Positions 1-7,490 are shown, counted from the first letter of the stretch. The stretch: 23,770 nt of DNA from Phenylobacterium conjunctum (GCF_042679085.1 NZ_JBHTLQ010000051.1:1-23770), one strand, 5' to 3'. Notes: generated by a model from the sequence alone, not told the origin. Translations and numbers: made by a program.

Positions 1-69
1 TTGCAACATCAGCCGAGCAAGGCTCACATCAACCCAGGACTCTCGTTATGGCTGGATGAGAAACGGGGG

Positions 70-318
70 TCACGTCAGGGGTTCGACCGCTAACTCAATG
101 ATGTCCGAGCTGGTTACCGGGAAGCCCGGTCTACCCCCGCCGCAGCTCGGGCAGCGACGTTGAGCGATATCGGTGCCGTTTGCGCCATACTCGGTCGAGC
201 AGCGTTGGCACTTCAGAACGTAGACCTTCTGGCCATGGTCCGTACCGGCCAAGCCCGTTGGCCCCAGGACTTGCTGGCCGTTCGGGTTCACGAAACCGGT
301 TCGGGTGCTGAACGCCAT
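70..318 (-). CDS. Small zinc-ribbon hypothetical protein
   Basis: An 82-residue protein with two CxxC pairs at C37/C40 and C56/C59, the layout of a small zinc ribbon. They are separated by a polar loop containing GANGTD, and the N-terminus is rich in small and polar residues (NPNGQQV). There is no signal peptide or membrane segment, so it should be cytoplasmic. The ATG at 318 is preceded by AGAGG at about seven bases, which supports this start. It lies 59 bases downstream of another small minus-strand gene (378-752), so the two may be one transcript. I do not recognise a specific function; nucleic-acid or protein binding through the ribbon is only a family-level guess. The orderly cysteine spacing makes it more credible than a chance frame. 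Confidence 0.6.
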   Translation of the reverse strand: MAFSTRTGFVNPNGQQVLGPTGLAGTDHGQKVYVLKCQRCSTEYGANGTDIAQRRCPSCGGGRPGFPVTSSDIIELAVEPLT

Positions 319-377
319 AGCTTGGCCTCTAGATCGGCTGGGACGAGGGCGGGCCGGGACTCCGGCGTTTTGGTCGG

Positions 378-752
378 TCAGCGCTTATCGGTTCCGACCC
401 ACTTGTAGCGCAGCTCCACAGAGTCGGCGTTCAGCACGAGCATTTTCTTGCCCAGCATGCCGATCATCTTCTCCGACTTGCCGTCGTAGTCGAATTTCAT
501 GTCGCGGTGGCGAGCGCCTTCGGTGAACGTGAAATTGAGCAGCCCGCCATAGTAGCCGTCGAAGGTGACGACCTGCTCGACCTGGGCGTCCGCAACCCGC
601 TTCATCTTGCTGAAGGAGATTTGGCCGAGCTCTTCCGGTCGGACGCTTCTAGACCAAACGGTCCGCATGCCATTCCGAACCGAGTTATCGACCACCCATT
701 GCAGCCGGCCGTCATCGTTGCGACGACGGAGGCCGATGGACTGCCAAACCAC
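378..752 (-). CDS. Hypothetical protein, start uncertain
   Basis: A 124-residue reading frame with a plausible globular composition: a basic N-terminus, a central stretch with FDGYYGGLLNFTF, and a C-terminus with LVLNADSVELRYKWVG. No signal peptide, membrane helix or known motif is visible. The longest frame opens with a GTG at 752 directly after an in-frame TGA (753-755). The only Shine-Dalgarno-like stretch (GGAAAGG on the minus strand, at 769-775) is too far from that GTG and too close to an upstream ATG (765-767) that would meet the TGA after four codons. The true start may be an internal ATG such as M28, or the gene may carry an N-terminal lesion. It precedes the zinc-ribbon gene on the same strand. 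Function unknown. Confidence 0.5.
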   Translation of the reverse strand: MVWQSIGLRRRNDDGRLQWVVDNSVRNGMRTVWSRSVRPEELGQISFSKMKRVADAQVEQVVTFDGYYGGLLNFTFTEGARHRDMKFDYDGKSEKMIGMLGKKMLVLNADSVELRYKWVGTDKR

Positions 753-781
753 TCAAGCTGGTCGCATGCCTTTCCAATAGC

Positions 782-901
782 TTAGGAGCGGAGTGTCAAA
801 CCGGTCCAGACTTGAGGTTTGTCAAAGCCGGCGAGTTCGCGCTCTGCGGCGATGCGAGCCCGCAGCCCGCATTGGTCATCCTTGAGCGATGAAGGTTTAG
901 C
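782..901 (-). pseudogene. Possible 3' remnant of a coding frame without a start
   Basis: A 39-codon open frame ends at a TAA (782-784) just upstream of the 378-752 gene on the same strand. It opens directly after a TAG (902-904) and has no ATG, GTG or TTG. The residues (for example ARIAAERELAGFDKPQVW) have a natural protein composition, which suggests the tail of a lost gene, but the length is too short to exclude chance. The rest of the stretch between the minus-strand genes and the UrcA-like gene (753-974) shows nothing else I can name. Confidence 0.2.
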
Positions 902-974
902 CTAGCGCTTTGACCCTCAGCCAATGATCGAGCTGTCAGTCGATCTAACCTCCAGGTGTTCAGAGGAGGTTCTG

Positions 975-1322
975 ATGTCTGTCTCAAAGTTCGCCATGTT
1001 GATCGCCGCCGCCGGTCTCGCCCTGACCGCCGCCGCCCCTGCCGCCGCCGAGTCCATCGCGCCTGTCGAGGTGACGGGCCGGGCCGCCACGACGGTGACC
1101 GTTCCCGTCCGTGGCCTGACGGATCGCCAGGTGCGCCAGGTGGTTCGGGTCGCCGCCAATCACGTCTGCCGCAATGCGGTGGCCAACTATGAGCTCGACA
1201 CCTTCGACCAGGACTGGTGCGCGTCCCGGACCATGGACCGCACACTTGGGGAATTCCAGGCGCTCAAGCGCAGCGGCGCGAGCCAGCTCGCTTGGGTGAA
1301 CCTGACCATCACGGCCGATTGA
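975..1322 (+). CDS. UrcA-like small exported protein
   Basis: A 115-residue protein with a clear N-terminal signal peptide: a short basic start, a hydrophobic Ala/Leu core, and an AAA-type cleavage site near residue 24. The mature part is about 90 residues with two cysteines (in NHVCRN and QDWCAS), which could form one disulfide in the periplasm. The pattern of a helical region with HVCRNA, a second cysteine and a C-terminal A/L-rich tail resembles the UrcA family, which is common in Caulobacterales and sphingomonads and has no known function. The start at 975 was chosen over an upstream ATG at 924 because AGAGGAGG (962-969) sits at ideal spacing and the signal peptide then begins at residue 1. 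The UrcA assignment is by resemblance. Confidence 0.7.
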   Translation: MSVSKFAMLIAAAGLALTAAAPAAAESIAPVEVTGRAATTVTVPVRGLTDRQVRQVVRVAANHVCRNAVANYELDTFDQDWCASRTMDRTLGEFQALKRSGASQLAWVNLTITAD

Positions 1323-1340
1323 GCGCGGTCGTGATCATCC

Positions 1341-1378
1341 GCCGCAGCCTGGCGTCCTGACCGGCGTCGGGCTGCGGC
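1341..1378 (+). terminator. Hairpin after the UrcA-like gene, probable terminator
   Basis: A perfect 9-bp inverted repeat (GCCGCAGCC at 1341-1349 with GGCTGCGGC at 1370-1378) starts 19 bases after the stop codon of the UrcA-like gene. The following bases are only moderately T-rich (TTGATGTT), so termination may be inefficient. The hairpin directly abuts the Fnr/Dnr-like box at 1379-1392. Confidence 0.45.
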
Positions 1379-1392
1379 TTGATGTTCGGCAA
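1379..1392 (+). promoter_or_regulatory. Fnr/Dnr-like box upstream of moaB
   Basis: TTGATGTTCGGCAA matches TTGAY-N4-RTCAA with one mismatch. A -10-like CTAAGT lies at 1414-1419, which would put the start near 1426 and the box centre near -41, the class II activator position. Inferred by pattern only. Confidence 0.55.
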
Positions 1393-1425
1393 TCCGTGCA
1401 AGGCCGGGTTCCGCTAAGTCCGACA

Positions 1426-1445
1426 GGCGGGCCTCTCCACCCGCC
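1426..1445 (+). other. Short GC hairpin just before the moaB ribosome site
   Basis: GGCGGG (1426-1431) and CCCGCC (1440-1445) can pair across an eight-base loop. The hairpin ends next to the ribosome-binding ACGAGGA (1446-1452) and would lie at the extreme 5' end of the message if transcription starts near 1426. It could shape the short leader, but a chance GC repeat is possible. Confidence 0.25.
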
Positions 1446-1458
1446 ACGAGGACTTCCA

Positions 1459-1995
1459 ATGCCCGGCATCGACCTGGATCGCCCCTTCTATCCGCTTGGG
1501 ATCGCCGTCCTGACGATCTCGGACACCCGCACGCCGCAGACCGATACGTCGGGCGCGATGCTGGCGGATCGGCTCTCCGCCGCAGGCCACCGTCTGGCCG
1601 GCCGCGCCATCGTCCACGATGAGATCGAGGCCATCCGCGCGCAGGTCCAGGCCTGGGTCGCTGATCCCGAGGTCGAGGTGATCCTGACCACCGGCGGCAC
1701 TGGCTTTTCCCCCCGCGACGTGACGCCCGAGGCGCTGCAGCCCCTGTTCCGGCGGGCGATGGAGGGCTTCTCCGTGGTCTTCCACCAGGCCAGCTACGGG
1801 ACGGTGGGGGTCTCGACCCTTCAGTCGCGGGCCTTCGCCGGCCAGATCGAAGAGACCTTCGTCTTCTGTGTTCCGGGCTCCACCGGCGCCTGCCGCGACG
1901 CCTGGGACCTTGTCCTGGCCGAGGAGCTCGACAGCCGCTTCCGCCCCTGTTCCCTGGCCGGACAGATCCCGCGCCTACGGGGGATCTGCGCATGA
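1459..1995 (+). CDS. moaB: Molybdenum cofactor biosynthesis protein MoaB
   Basis: A 178-residue cytoplasmic protein of the MoaB/MogA family, which adenylylates molybdopterin before metal insertion by MoeA. Family hallmarks: an early strand ending in TISDTRT, the TTGGTG nucleotide/pterin-binding turn at residues 77-82 followed by SPRDVTPEA, and the PGSTGA loop at about 139-144. Length is close to E. coli MoaB (about 170). The ATG at 1459 was chosen because ACGAGGA precedes it; an open frame extends upstream to 1396 but carries no family sequence. The stop overlaps the moeA start (ATGA), so the two are translationally coupled. The Fnr/Dnr-like box at 1379-1392 suggests induction when oxygen is low. 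MoaB and MogA are hard to tell apart by eye. Confidence 0.9.
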   Translation: MPGIDLDRPFYPLGIAVLTISDTRTPQTDTSGAMLADRLSAAGHRLAGRAIVHDEIEAIRAQVQAWVADPEVEVILTTGGTGFSPRDVTPEALQPLFRRAMEGFSVVFHQASYGTVGVSTLQSRAFAGQIEETFVFCVPGSTGACRDAWDLVLAEELDSRFRPCSLAGQIPRLRGICA

Positions 1996-3179
1996 TCGGC
2001 GTTGAGGAGGCCCGAGCGCTTGTGGTTTCGGCGGCCCGGCCGCTGGGGACGGAAGCGGTTCCCCTCGCCAGCGCCGCCGGCCGGAGGTTGGCGGCCCCGG
2101 TGGTGGCGCCCCACGACGCCCCAGCGGTTCCGGTCTCGGCCATGGATGGCTACGCGGTCCGCGATGCAGATCTCGAAGCAGGGCCCTGCGTGCTGCCCCT
2201 GGCCGGCGCGTCCTTTGCGGGATCGCCGGAGCCCGCGCCTCTGCCGCCTGGCGCGTGTCTGCGCATCTTCACCGGCGCGCCCCTGCCACTGGGCGCGGAT
2301 CGGGTGGTGATGCAGGAAGAGGTCGAGGCGCTCGAAGGTTCCGCCCGGTTCATCGGGCCGGTCATCGGTCGACGCCATGTCCGCGCCGCCGGCTCGGATT
2401 TCCACGCGGGCGACGTGCTGGTTCCGGCCGGCGCGGTCCTGACCCCGCAAAGACTCGTGGCTGCTGCGGCGGCGGACCAGGCCGCGCTGCAGGTCTGGCG
2501 CCGTCCCCGGGTGGCGATCCTGGCGACCGGCGATGAACTGGTGGAGCCCGGAAGCCTTCATGGTCGGCCCGGCGCCATCTGCGAGAGCGTGTCGTTCGGC
2601 GTCGCCGCCTTGGCCGAGACCTGGGGCGCGGACGTGGTCAGCCGCGGCCGCTGCCGCGATGATCTTCAAAGCCTGCAGGCCGCTGCGGCCTCCGCCGTCG
2701 CCGGCGCCGATGTGGTGGTGACCACCGGCGGGGCCTCGGTGGGGGAACGGGATTTCGCTCGCGCCATGTTCGAGCCGCTGGGCCTGGAGATCCTGTTCGC
2801 CAAGGTGGCGATGAAGCCCGGCAAGCCGATCTGGATCGGCCGGGTGGGCGCGACCTTCATCGTCGGGCTGCCGGGCAATCCGACCTCGGCCCTGGTGACC
2901 GCCCGGCTGTTCCTGGCGCCCCTGCTCGCCGGCCTGGCAGGCGCGGACCCCGAACGCGCATGGGCCTGGCGCCGGCTGCCGCTGGCGGGGCCAGTGGGGT
3001 GCGCCGGGGATCGGGAGACCTTCGCCCTTGGACGCTGCGGCGCAGGCGGTGTCGAGATGCTGGTGGTGCAGGACTCGGCCTCCCAACGGTCGCTGTGCGA
3101 GGCCGACCTCCTGATCCGCCGCCGTCCCGGGGCAAGTGGGGCGGCGGCGGGAGAGCCGGTCGAGTGTCTCTCGTTCTGA
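1992..3179 (+). CDS. moeA: Molybdopterin molybdotransferase MoeA
   Basis: A 395-residue protein that inserts molybdate into adenylylated molybdopterin. Visible signatures in order: SAMDGYAVRDADL around residue 51, ATGDELVEPG around 181, TTGGASVGERD at about 244-254, KPGKPIWIG, and GLPGNPTSALVT around 294. This is the usual MoeA domain order, and the length is slightly under E. coli MoeA (411). The ATG overlaps the moaB stop by four bases, so it is the second gene of a moaB-moeA unit. Its product would serve NarG, whose operon lies 5.4 kb downstream. The gene converges on the di-iron protein gene with only an 18-base gap and no obvious terminator. Confidence 0.95.
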   Translation: MIGVEEARALVVSAARPLGTEAVPLASAAGRRLAAPVVAPHDAPAVPVSAMDGYAVRDADLEAGPCVLPLAGASFAGSPEPAPLPPGACLRIFTGAPLPLGADRVVMQEEVEALEGSARFIGPVIGRRHVRAAGSDFHAGDVLVPAGAVLTPQRLVAAAAADQAALQVWRRPRVAILATGDELVEPGSLHGRPGAICESVSFGVAALAETWGADVVSRGRCRDDLQSLQAAAASAVAGADVVVTTGGASVGERDFARAMFEPLGLEILFAKVAMKPGKPIWIGRVGATFIVGLPGNPTSALVTARLFLAPLLAGLAGADPERAWAWRRLPLAGPVGCAGDRETFALGRCGAGGVEMLVVQDSASQRSLCEADLLIRRRPGASGAAAGEPVECLSF

Positions 3180-3197
3180 CCAGCTCGGTAGGTGTGC

Positions 3198-3692
3198 TCA
3201 GGCGAACCGAGGAAACAGCACCTCGTTCTCGAGCCGCATGTGCTCGCGCAGGTCCGTATCGAGCTTGCGGCATCCCTCGATGAGGGCGCGCCAGGACCGA
3301 CAGGCGTCGGCGGGCGCGGTGAAGCCGGCGGTCAGGTCCGCCAGGCGGGCGAGCTGAGCCTCGACGTCCTGGTGCTCGGCCATCATCCGGGCGATGGGGT
3401 GGCCGATCATCGGATGACCCCCGTCCAGCATCATGGGGAACAGCACCTGCTCCTCCTTGCGCTGATGGCCGCACAGGTCATCCAGAATGAAGGACAGGTG
3501 GTCCGCGAGCCCCGCCGGCGTCGCCGGATGCTCGGCGTGAACAGCCTCCACCTTGCGGGCCAGGAGAACGAGATTCCCCAGTTCGGCCAGATGGACGACA
3601 TGGTATCGCTCCAGGATATGCGCGATCAACTCGGCGGAGGACGTCGCCGATCCGACCGGCGGATCAAGAACGGGCGCGGCGGGGCAGGGCAT
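3198..3692 (-). CDS. YtfE/DnrN/ScdA-type di-iron hemerythrin protein, short form
   Basis: A 164-residue cytoplasmic protein of the RIC family (repair of iron centres), which restores iron-sulfur clusters damaged by NO or oxidants. It shows the family's histidine/glutamate ligand pattern: ERYHVVH, KVEAVHAEHP, GHQRKEEQVLFPMM, MAEHQD and REHMRLENEVLFPRF. Start at 3692 is set by AGGAGG on the minus strand. The frame runs on upstream to 4067, but that part is antisense to nrdJ and not family-like. The protein lacks the roughly 60-residue N-terminal ScdA/YtfE domain of the full-length family (about 220 residues in E. coli). It is divergent from nrdJ, with an Fnr/Dnr-like box between them. The name dnrN would also be defensible. 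Confidence 0.85.
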   Translation of the reverse strand: MPCPAAPVLDPPVGSATSSAELIAHILERYHVVHLAELGNLVLLARKVEAVHAEHPATPAGLADHLSFILDDLCGHQRKEEQVLFPMMLDGGHPMIGHPIARMMAEHQDVEAQLARLADLTAGFTAPADACRSWRALIEGCRKLDTDLREHMRLENEVLFPRFA

Positions 3693-3761
3693 GGAACCTC
3701 CTATGCCGTGCAGCCTATCGCGCCGGCGCCACCCGCGCCTTGAAGCCCGTCCGACCTGCGC

Positions 3762-3775
3762 TTGATGTCGGGCAA
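3762..3775. promoter_or_regulatory. Fnr/Dnr-like box between the di-iron gene and nrdJ
   Basis: TTGATGTCGGGCAA matches TTGAY-N4-RTCAA with one mismatch and is nearly identical to the moaB box. It is 103 bases upstream of the nrdJ ATG. On the minus strand, a weak -10-like GATAGG (3714-3719) would place the box centre near -61 for the di-iron gene, the class I activator position. It could serve either gene or both. Confidence 0.5.
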
Positions 3776-3878
3776 TTCGCCGGGCGCCGTTTGCGCCGGC
3801 CTGCGGCTGTGTGACCACCCTGACCGGCGCCGCACCGACTCGCCGAGGCTTTCGCTCCCCTTGAAGGAGAGCGCCCAC

Positions 3879-6089
3879 ATGGCCTTCGACAATCCCCTGG
3901 CCAGCGAGATCTGGTCCGCCAAGTACCGTTTCGTCAGCCCGGAGGCAGGGGCGGAACCGCAGGTCGAGGACACCTGGCGCCGGATCGCCCAGGCCACCGC
4001 CCAGGCCGAGCGGCCGGAGCTGCGCGAGACCATCGCCGAGCGCTTCTATCGTGCGCTGGAGGGGCATCGCTTTCTGCCCGCTGGCCGGATCATCGCCGGC
4101 GCGGGATCAGGGCGCGCGGTGACCCTGTTCAACTGCTTCGTCATGGGCGCCATTCCTGACGACCTGGGCGGGATCTTCGAGCATGTCCGGGAAGCCGCTG
4201 TGACCCTGCAACAGGGCGGCGGCGTGGGCATGGACTTCTCCTCGATCCGCCCGACCGGCGCGCCGGTTCGCGGCGTGGCGGCCGACGCCTCCGGGCCGCT
4301 CAGCTTCATGGATGTCTGGGACGCCATGTGCCGCACCATCATGTCCGCGGGCCAGCGTCGCGGGGCGATGATGGGCTGCCTGCGCATCGACCACCCCGAT
4401 ATCGAGGCCTTCATCGACGCCAAGCGCGACCCCGCGCGGTTCCGCAATTTCAACCTCTCGGTCCTGGTCAGCGGCGCCTTCATGGCGGCCCTGGCCGCGG
4501 ACGGCGACTGGCCCCTGGTCTTCGACGGCCAGGTCCTGAAGGTGGTGCGCGCGGCCGATCTCTGGGCGCGGCTGATGCGCGCGACCTATGACGCCGCCGA
4601 GCCGGGCGTGATCTTCATCGATCGGGTGAACGCCGCCAACAACCTGGCCTATTGCGAGACCATCCTGGCCAGCAATCCGTGCGGGGAGCAGATGCTGCCC
4701 GCCTATGGCGCCTGCCTGCTGGGTTCGATCAACCTGGCCAAGCTGGTGCGTCGGCCCTTCGAGCCCGACGCCGCCCTGGACGAGGCCGATCTGGCGGAGC
4801 TGACCCGCACCGGTGTGCGTCTGCTGGACAATGTGATCGATGTCTCGCGCTTCCCGCTGGAGGCCCAGGCGGCGGAGGCCAAGGCGAAGCGGCGCATTGG
4901 CCTGGGTGTTACGGGCCTGGCGGACGCCCTGGTGTTCTGCGGGGCCGCCTATGGCGGAGAGCGCGCGGTGGACCTGACCCGCCGCTGGCTCGGGGTGATC
5001 AAGCGCGAGGCCTATCGCGCCTCGGCCGAACTGGCCGCCGAGAAGGGGCCGTTCCCGCTCTATGATCCGCAGATCCTTGAGCGCCCCAACCTGCTCGGCC
5101 TGGACGAGAGCGTCCGCGACCTGATCCGCGCCCAGGGTCTGCGCAATGGCTGCCTGACCTCCATCGCGCCCACTGGCACCACCTCGCTCCTGGCCGGCAA
5201 TGTGTCCTCGGGCGTCGAGCCGGTCTTCGCCTACAGCTATGTCCGCAAGGTGCGCCAGCCGGACGGATCGAGCCGCGAGGAGCCGGTGGAGGATTTCGCC
5301 CTGGCGACCTGGAAGCGGCTCAAGGGCGATGTCCCGCCGCCCGCGGACGTCTTCGTCAGCGCCCAAACGCTGGCCCCAGCCGACCACTTGCGCATGCAGG
5401 CGGTGGCCCAGACCCTGGTCGACAGCTCGATCTCAAAGACCGTCAACTGCCCTGAAGACATCGCCTTTTCGGCCTTCCAGGACATCTACCGCACGGCCCA
5501 TGAGGCGGGGTGCAAGGGGCTGACCACCTACCGGCCCAATGCGGTGACCGGGTCGGTGCTCAGCGTCGCCGCGCCGGCCAAGGCGTCGGTCGCCGAGCCA
5601 GCCCTCTCGCCCCGGCCGGAGCGGCTGGAAGGGGCGACCTACAAGATCCGCTGGCCGCAGAGCGCGCACGCCGTCTACGTCACGATGAACGACACGGTGG
5701 ACGACGAGGGCCATCGCCGCCCCTTCGAGATCTTCGTCAATTCCAAGAACATGGAGCACCACGCCTGGACCCTGGGCCTGACCCGGATGATCTCGGCCGT
5801 CTTCCGGCGCACGGGGGAGGTGGGCTTCGTCGCCGAGGAGCTACAGGCGGTGTTCGATCCCTGCGGCGGCGCCTGGCTGGAGGGCCGCTATGTGCCGTCG
5901 CTGCCGGCAGCGATCGGCGGGGTGATCGCCCGCCATCTGGGCGGTGCGGCGTCGCCGGTGACCGAGGCCGCGGCGACGGCGGCCATCGGACCCGCCCCGG
6001 CGGTCTGTCCGTCCTGCGGCGCGGCGGCCCTGATCCGCAAGGAGGGCTGCGACACCTGCCAGGCCTGTGGGCACTCAAAATGCGGCTGA
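3879..6089 (+). CDS. nrdJ: Class II (adenosylcobalamin-dependent) ribonucleotide reductase
   Basis: A 736-residue enzyme that makes deoxyribonucleotides using adenosylcobalamin as radical source, so it needs no oxygen. Active-site features: NPCGEQ with N266, C268 (radical cysteine) and E270; the redox pair C86 (FNCF) and C279, eleven residues after C268 as in class II enzymes; and the APTGTTS loop with GNVSSGVEPVF. A TSCPD-like domain (from about GATYKIRWP through EIFVNSKN) and a cysteine-rich tail (CPSCG ... CDTCQACG) complete it; the tail probably re-reduces the active site. The start at 3879 has GAAGGAGA eight bases upstream; the open frame begins earlier at 3762 but without family sequence. 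The Fnr/Dnr-like box at 3762-3775 fits anaerobic expression. Confidence 0.93.
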   Translation: MAFDNPLASEIWSAKYRFVSPEAGAEPQVEDTWRRIAQATAQAERPELRETIAERFYRALEGHRFLPAGRIIAGAGSGRAVTLFNCFVMGAIPDDLGGIFEHVREAAVTLQQGGGVGMDFSSIRPTGAPVRGVAADASGPLSFMDVWDAMCRTIMSAGQRRGAMMGCLRIDHPDIEAFIDAKRDPARFRNFNLSVLVSGAFMAALAADGDWPLVFDGQVLKVVRAADLWARLMRATYDAAEPGVIFIDRVNAANNLAYCETILASNPCGEQMLPAYGACLLGSINLAKLVRRPFEPDAALDEADLAELTRTGVRLLDNVIDVSRFPLEAQAAEAKAKRRIGLGVTGLADALVFCGAAYGGERAVDLTRRWLGVIKREAYRASAELAAEKGPFPLYDPQILERPNLLGLDESVRDLIRAQGLRNGCLTSIAPTGTTSLLAGNVSSGVEPVFAYSYVRKVRQPDGSSREEPVEDFALATWKRLKGDVPPPADVFVSAQTLAPADHLRMQAVAQTLVDSSISKTVNCPEDIAFSAFQDIYRTAHEAGCKGLTTYRPNAVTGSVLSVAAPAKASVAEPALSPRPERLEGATYKIRWPQSAHAVYVTMNDTVDDEGHRRPFEIFVNSKNMEHHAWTLGLTRMISAVFRRTGEVGFVAEELQAVFDPCGGAWLEGRYVPSLPAAIGGVIARHLGGAASPVTEAAATAAIGPAPAVCPSCGAAALIRKEGCDTCQACGHSKCG

Positions 6090-6099
6090 CCCGGTCGGC

Positions 6100-6113
6100 T
6101 TGATCGCTGACAA
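6100..6113 (+). promoter_or_regulatory. Fnr/Dnr-like box upstream of nnrS
   Basis: TTGATCGCTGACAA matches TTGAY-N4-RTCAA with one mismatch. A -10-like TAGGAT at 6158-6163 would place the box centre near -63, close to a class I position. The box sits inside a 7-bp inverted repeat (CGGCTTG 6096-6102, CAAGCCG 6111-6117), so a simple hairpin after nrdJ is the alternative explanation. Confidence 0.45.
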
Positions 6114-6191
6114 GCCGCGACGCGGCCGGGCTCAAGGGCTCGGCGCGCGCGGGGGGCTAGGATCTCCGCCCGCTGTCCGACAGGAGCCCCC

Positions 6192-7355
6192 ATGTCCACC
6201 GCCGCCGACCGTAGGGCCTATCGCGGCCCGGCCCTGTTCAGCTTCGGCTTTCGGCCCTTCTTCCTCTCTGCGGGGGTGTGGGCGGCGCTGACCGTTCCCC
6301 TGTGGCTGACGGCCCGTATCGGCCTTATGCCGCCCTCCGGAATCGACCGGGTCTGGCATGCCCACGAGATGCTGTTCGGCTACCTTGCGGCGGTGGTCGC
6401 GGGCTTCCTGCTGACCGCCGTGCCCAACTGGACAGGCCGCATACCGGTCCTGGGGCGACCGCTCGCCGCACTTTGGGCGCTCTGGCTCGCCGGACGCCTG
6501 GCCATGGTGACCCCCTGGGCCCTTAGCCCTTGGGCTTGGGGGCTTGACAGCCTGTTCCTGCTGGTCTTCGCCGGGGTGATCTGGCGCGAGATCCTGTCCG
6601 GCCGCAACTGGCGCAACCTCGGCGTCGCCGCCATGGTCAGCCTGCTGGCCCTGGCCCATCTGGCCTTCCATCTGTTGCCGGAGGCTTCGGTCCCAGCGGC
6701 GGAACGCGCCGCCGTCGCCCTGGCCGCAACCCTGATCGCCCTGATCGGAGGTCGGGTCACCCCCAGCTTCACCCGCAACTGGCTCGCGCCGCGCGGGGAG
6801 GCGGACGCCGTGCGCACCCGGCCCCGGCTGGACCTGGCCGGCGTCATCGCCTGTGCGCTCGGCGGGGCCGCCTGGACGCTCTGGCCGCAACAGCCGCTGG
6901 CGGGCGCCGTCCTGGTGATCGCCGGGGGGCTCAGCCTGGCGCGGCTCGCGGGCTGGGGTGGCTTGCGCACCCTGTCCGAGCCCTTGGTGCTGGTGCTTCA
7001 CCTTGGCTACCTCTGGCTGGGCCTCGGATTGGTCCTCGTGGGCGCCTCGGCCCTCAGTCCCCTTGTGCCGTACACGGCGGGACTGCACGCCCTGACCGCC
7101 GGCGCGGTCGGGGTCATGACCCTGGCCATGATGACGCGGGCGAGCCTTGGCCACACCGGGCGGCCGCGGACGGCGGGGCCTGCGACCCGCGCCGTCTTCT
7201 GGCTAGCCAATCTCGCGGCGGTCCTGCGGGTTGCAGCGGGCCTGGGCGCCTCGGAGGCGTTGCTCAGCCTCTCCGGCCTGGCCTGGACGGCGGCCTTCGG
7301 TCTCTTCGCCGTCAGCTATGGGCCGATGCTGATCCTGCCCCGGCGGGCGGCTTGA
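6192..7355 (+). CDS. nnrS: NnrS family membrane protein
   Basis: A 387-residue polytopic inner-membrane protein with about ten to twelve hydrophobic segments. NnrS proteins are haem- and copper-containing membrane proteins linked to denitrification and relief of nitrosative stress. Diagnostic stretches: WHAHEMLFGYLAAVVAGFLL followed by TAVPNWTG, then GGRVTPSFTRNWL, and HALTAGAVGVMTLAMMTR near the C-terminus. Several histidines and the WHAHE motif are probable metal or haem ligands. ATG at 6192 follows CAGGAG. It is 102 bases downstream of nrdJ and has its own candidate Fnr/Dnr-like box, so it may be transcribed separately. Its stop codon lies inside another box-like sequence (7352-7365). Confidence 0.92.
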   Translation: MSTAADRRAYRGPALFSFGFRPFFLSAGVWAALTVPLWLTARIGLMPPSGIDRVWHAHEMLFGYLAAVVAGFLLTAVPNWTGRIPVLGRPLAALWALWLAGRLAMVTPWALSPWAWGLDSLFLLVFAGVIWREILSGRNWRNLGVAAMVSLLALAHLAFHLLPEASVPAAERAAVALAATLIALIGGRVTPSFTRNWLAPRGEADAVRTRPRLDLAGVIACALGGAAWTLWPQQPLAGAVLVIAGGLSLARLAGWGGLRTLSEPLVLVLHLGYLWLGLGLVLVGASALSPLVPYTAGLHALTAGAVGVMTLAMMTRASLGHTGRPRTAGPATRAVFWLANLAAVLRVAAGLGASEALLSLSGLAWTAAFGLFAVSYGPMLILPRRAA

Positions 7356-7365
7356 GCATCATCAA
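7352..7365 (+). promoter_or_regulatory. Fnr/Dnr-like box overlapping the nnrS stop codon
   Basis: TTGAGCATCATCAA matches TTGAY-N4-RTCAA with one mismatch (fifth base). It overlaps the nnrS TGA. No protein gene follows on the plus strand, and the regulator gene at 7531 ends from the other side. It may drive a non-coding RNA, act as a distal site, or be chance. Confidence 0.3.
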
Positions 7366-7421
7366 GATCGGCTTTGGCCGGGGTCATGGGGGTCGCGCCG
7401 AACCCGCCCTAGGCTCTGGGT

Positions 7422-7476
7422 CTGGTCTCCGCGATGGGGCGGGATTTCCTTCCCGGATTGCCGCCCCGGAGACCAG
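7422..7476 (+). ncRNA. Strong two-step hairpin, candidate structured RNA or terminator
   Basis: CTGGTCTCC (7422-7430) pairs perfectly with GGAGACCAG (7468-7476). Inside it, GGGGCGG (7436-7442) pairs with CCGCCCC (7461-7467). Only a five-base bulge on the left arm separates the two stems, giving 16 paired positions. No T-run follows directly, which is unlike a plain terminator. It lies in the 175-base gap between convergent nnrS and the Crp/Fnr gene, downstream of the box at 7352-7365. An RNA gene is inference; a bidirectional transcription barrier is the main alternative. Confidence 0.3.
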
Positions 7477-7490
7477 CGCGGCTTGACTTG

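Noticed and set aside
753..755. In-frame TGA before the 378-752 gene as a selenocysteine codon
   Set aside because: No selenoprotein context or following hairpin is evident; a displaced start or lesion is simpler.
1418..1427. GTCCGACAGG repeated at 6175-6184 near the starts of moaB and nnrS
   Set aside because: Only ten bases, at different distances from the boxes and starts; chance is likely in GC-rich DNA.
1323..1458. Molybdenum cofactor riboswitch upstream of moaB (and likewise 22742-22976 for moaA)
   Set aside because: The spaces are short or lack a recognisable multi-stem aptamer; I see only simple hairpins and an Fnr/Dnr-like box.
1187..2143. Long minus-strand open frame (318 codons) opposite the UrcA-like gene, moaB and moeA
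   Set aside because: It is Arg/Gly/Pro-rich with no recognisable domain and lies antisense to clear genes; such frames arise from GC-biased third positions.
4107..5387. 426-codon minus-strand frame inside nrdJ
   Set aside because: Composition rich in Gln, Gly, Arg and His with no motif; it mirrors the codon bias of nrdJ.
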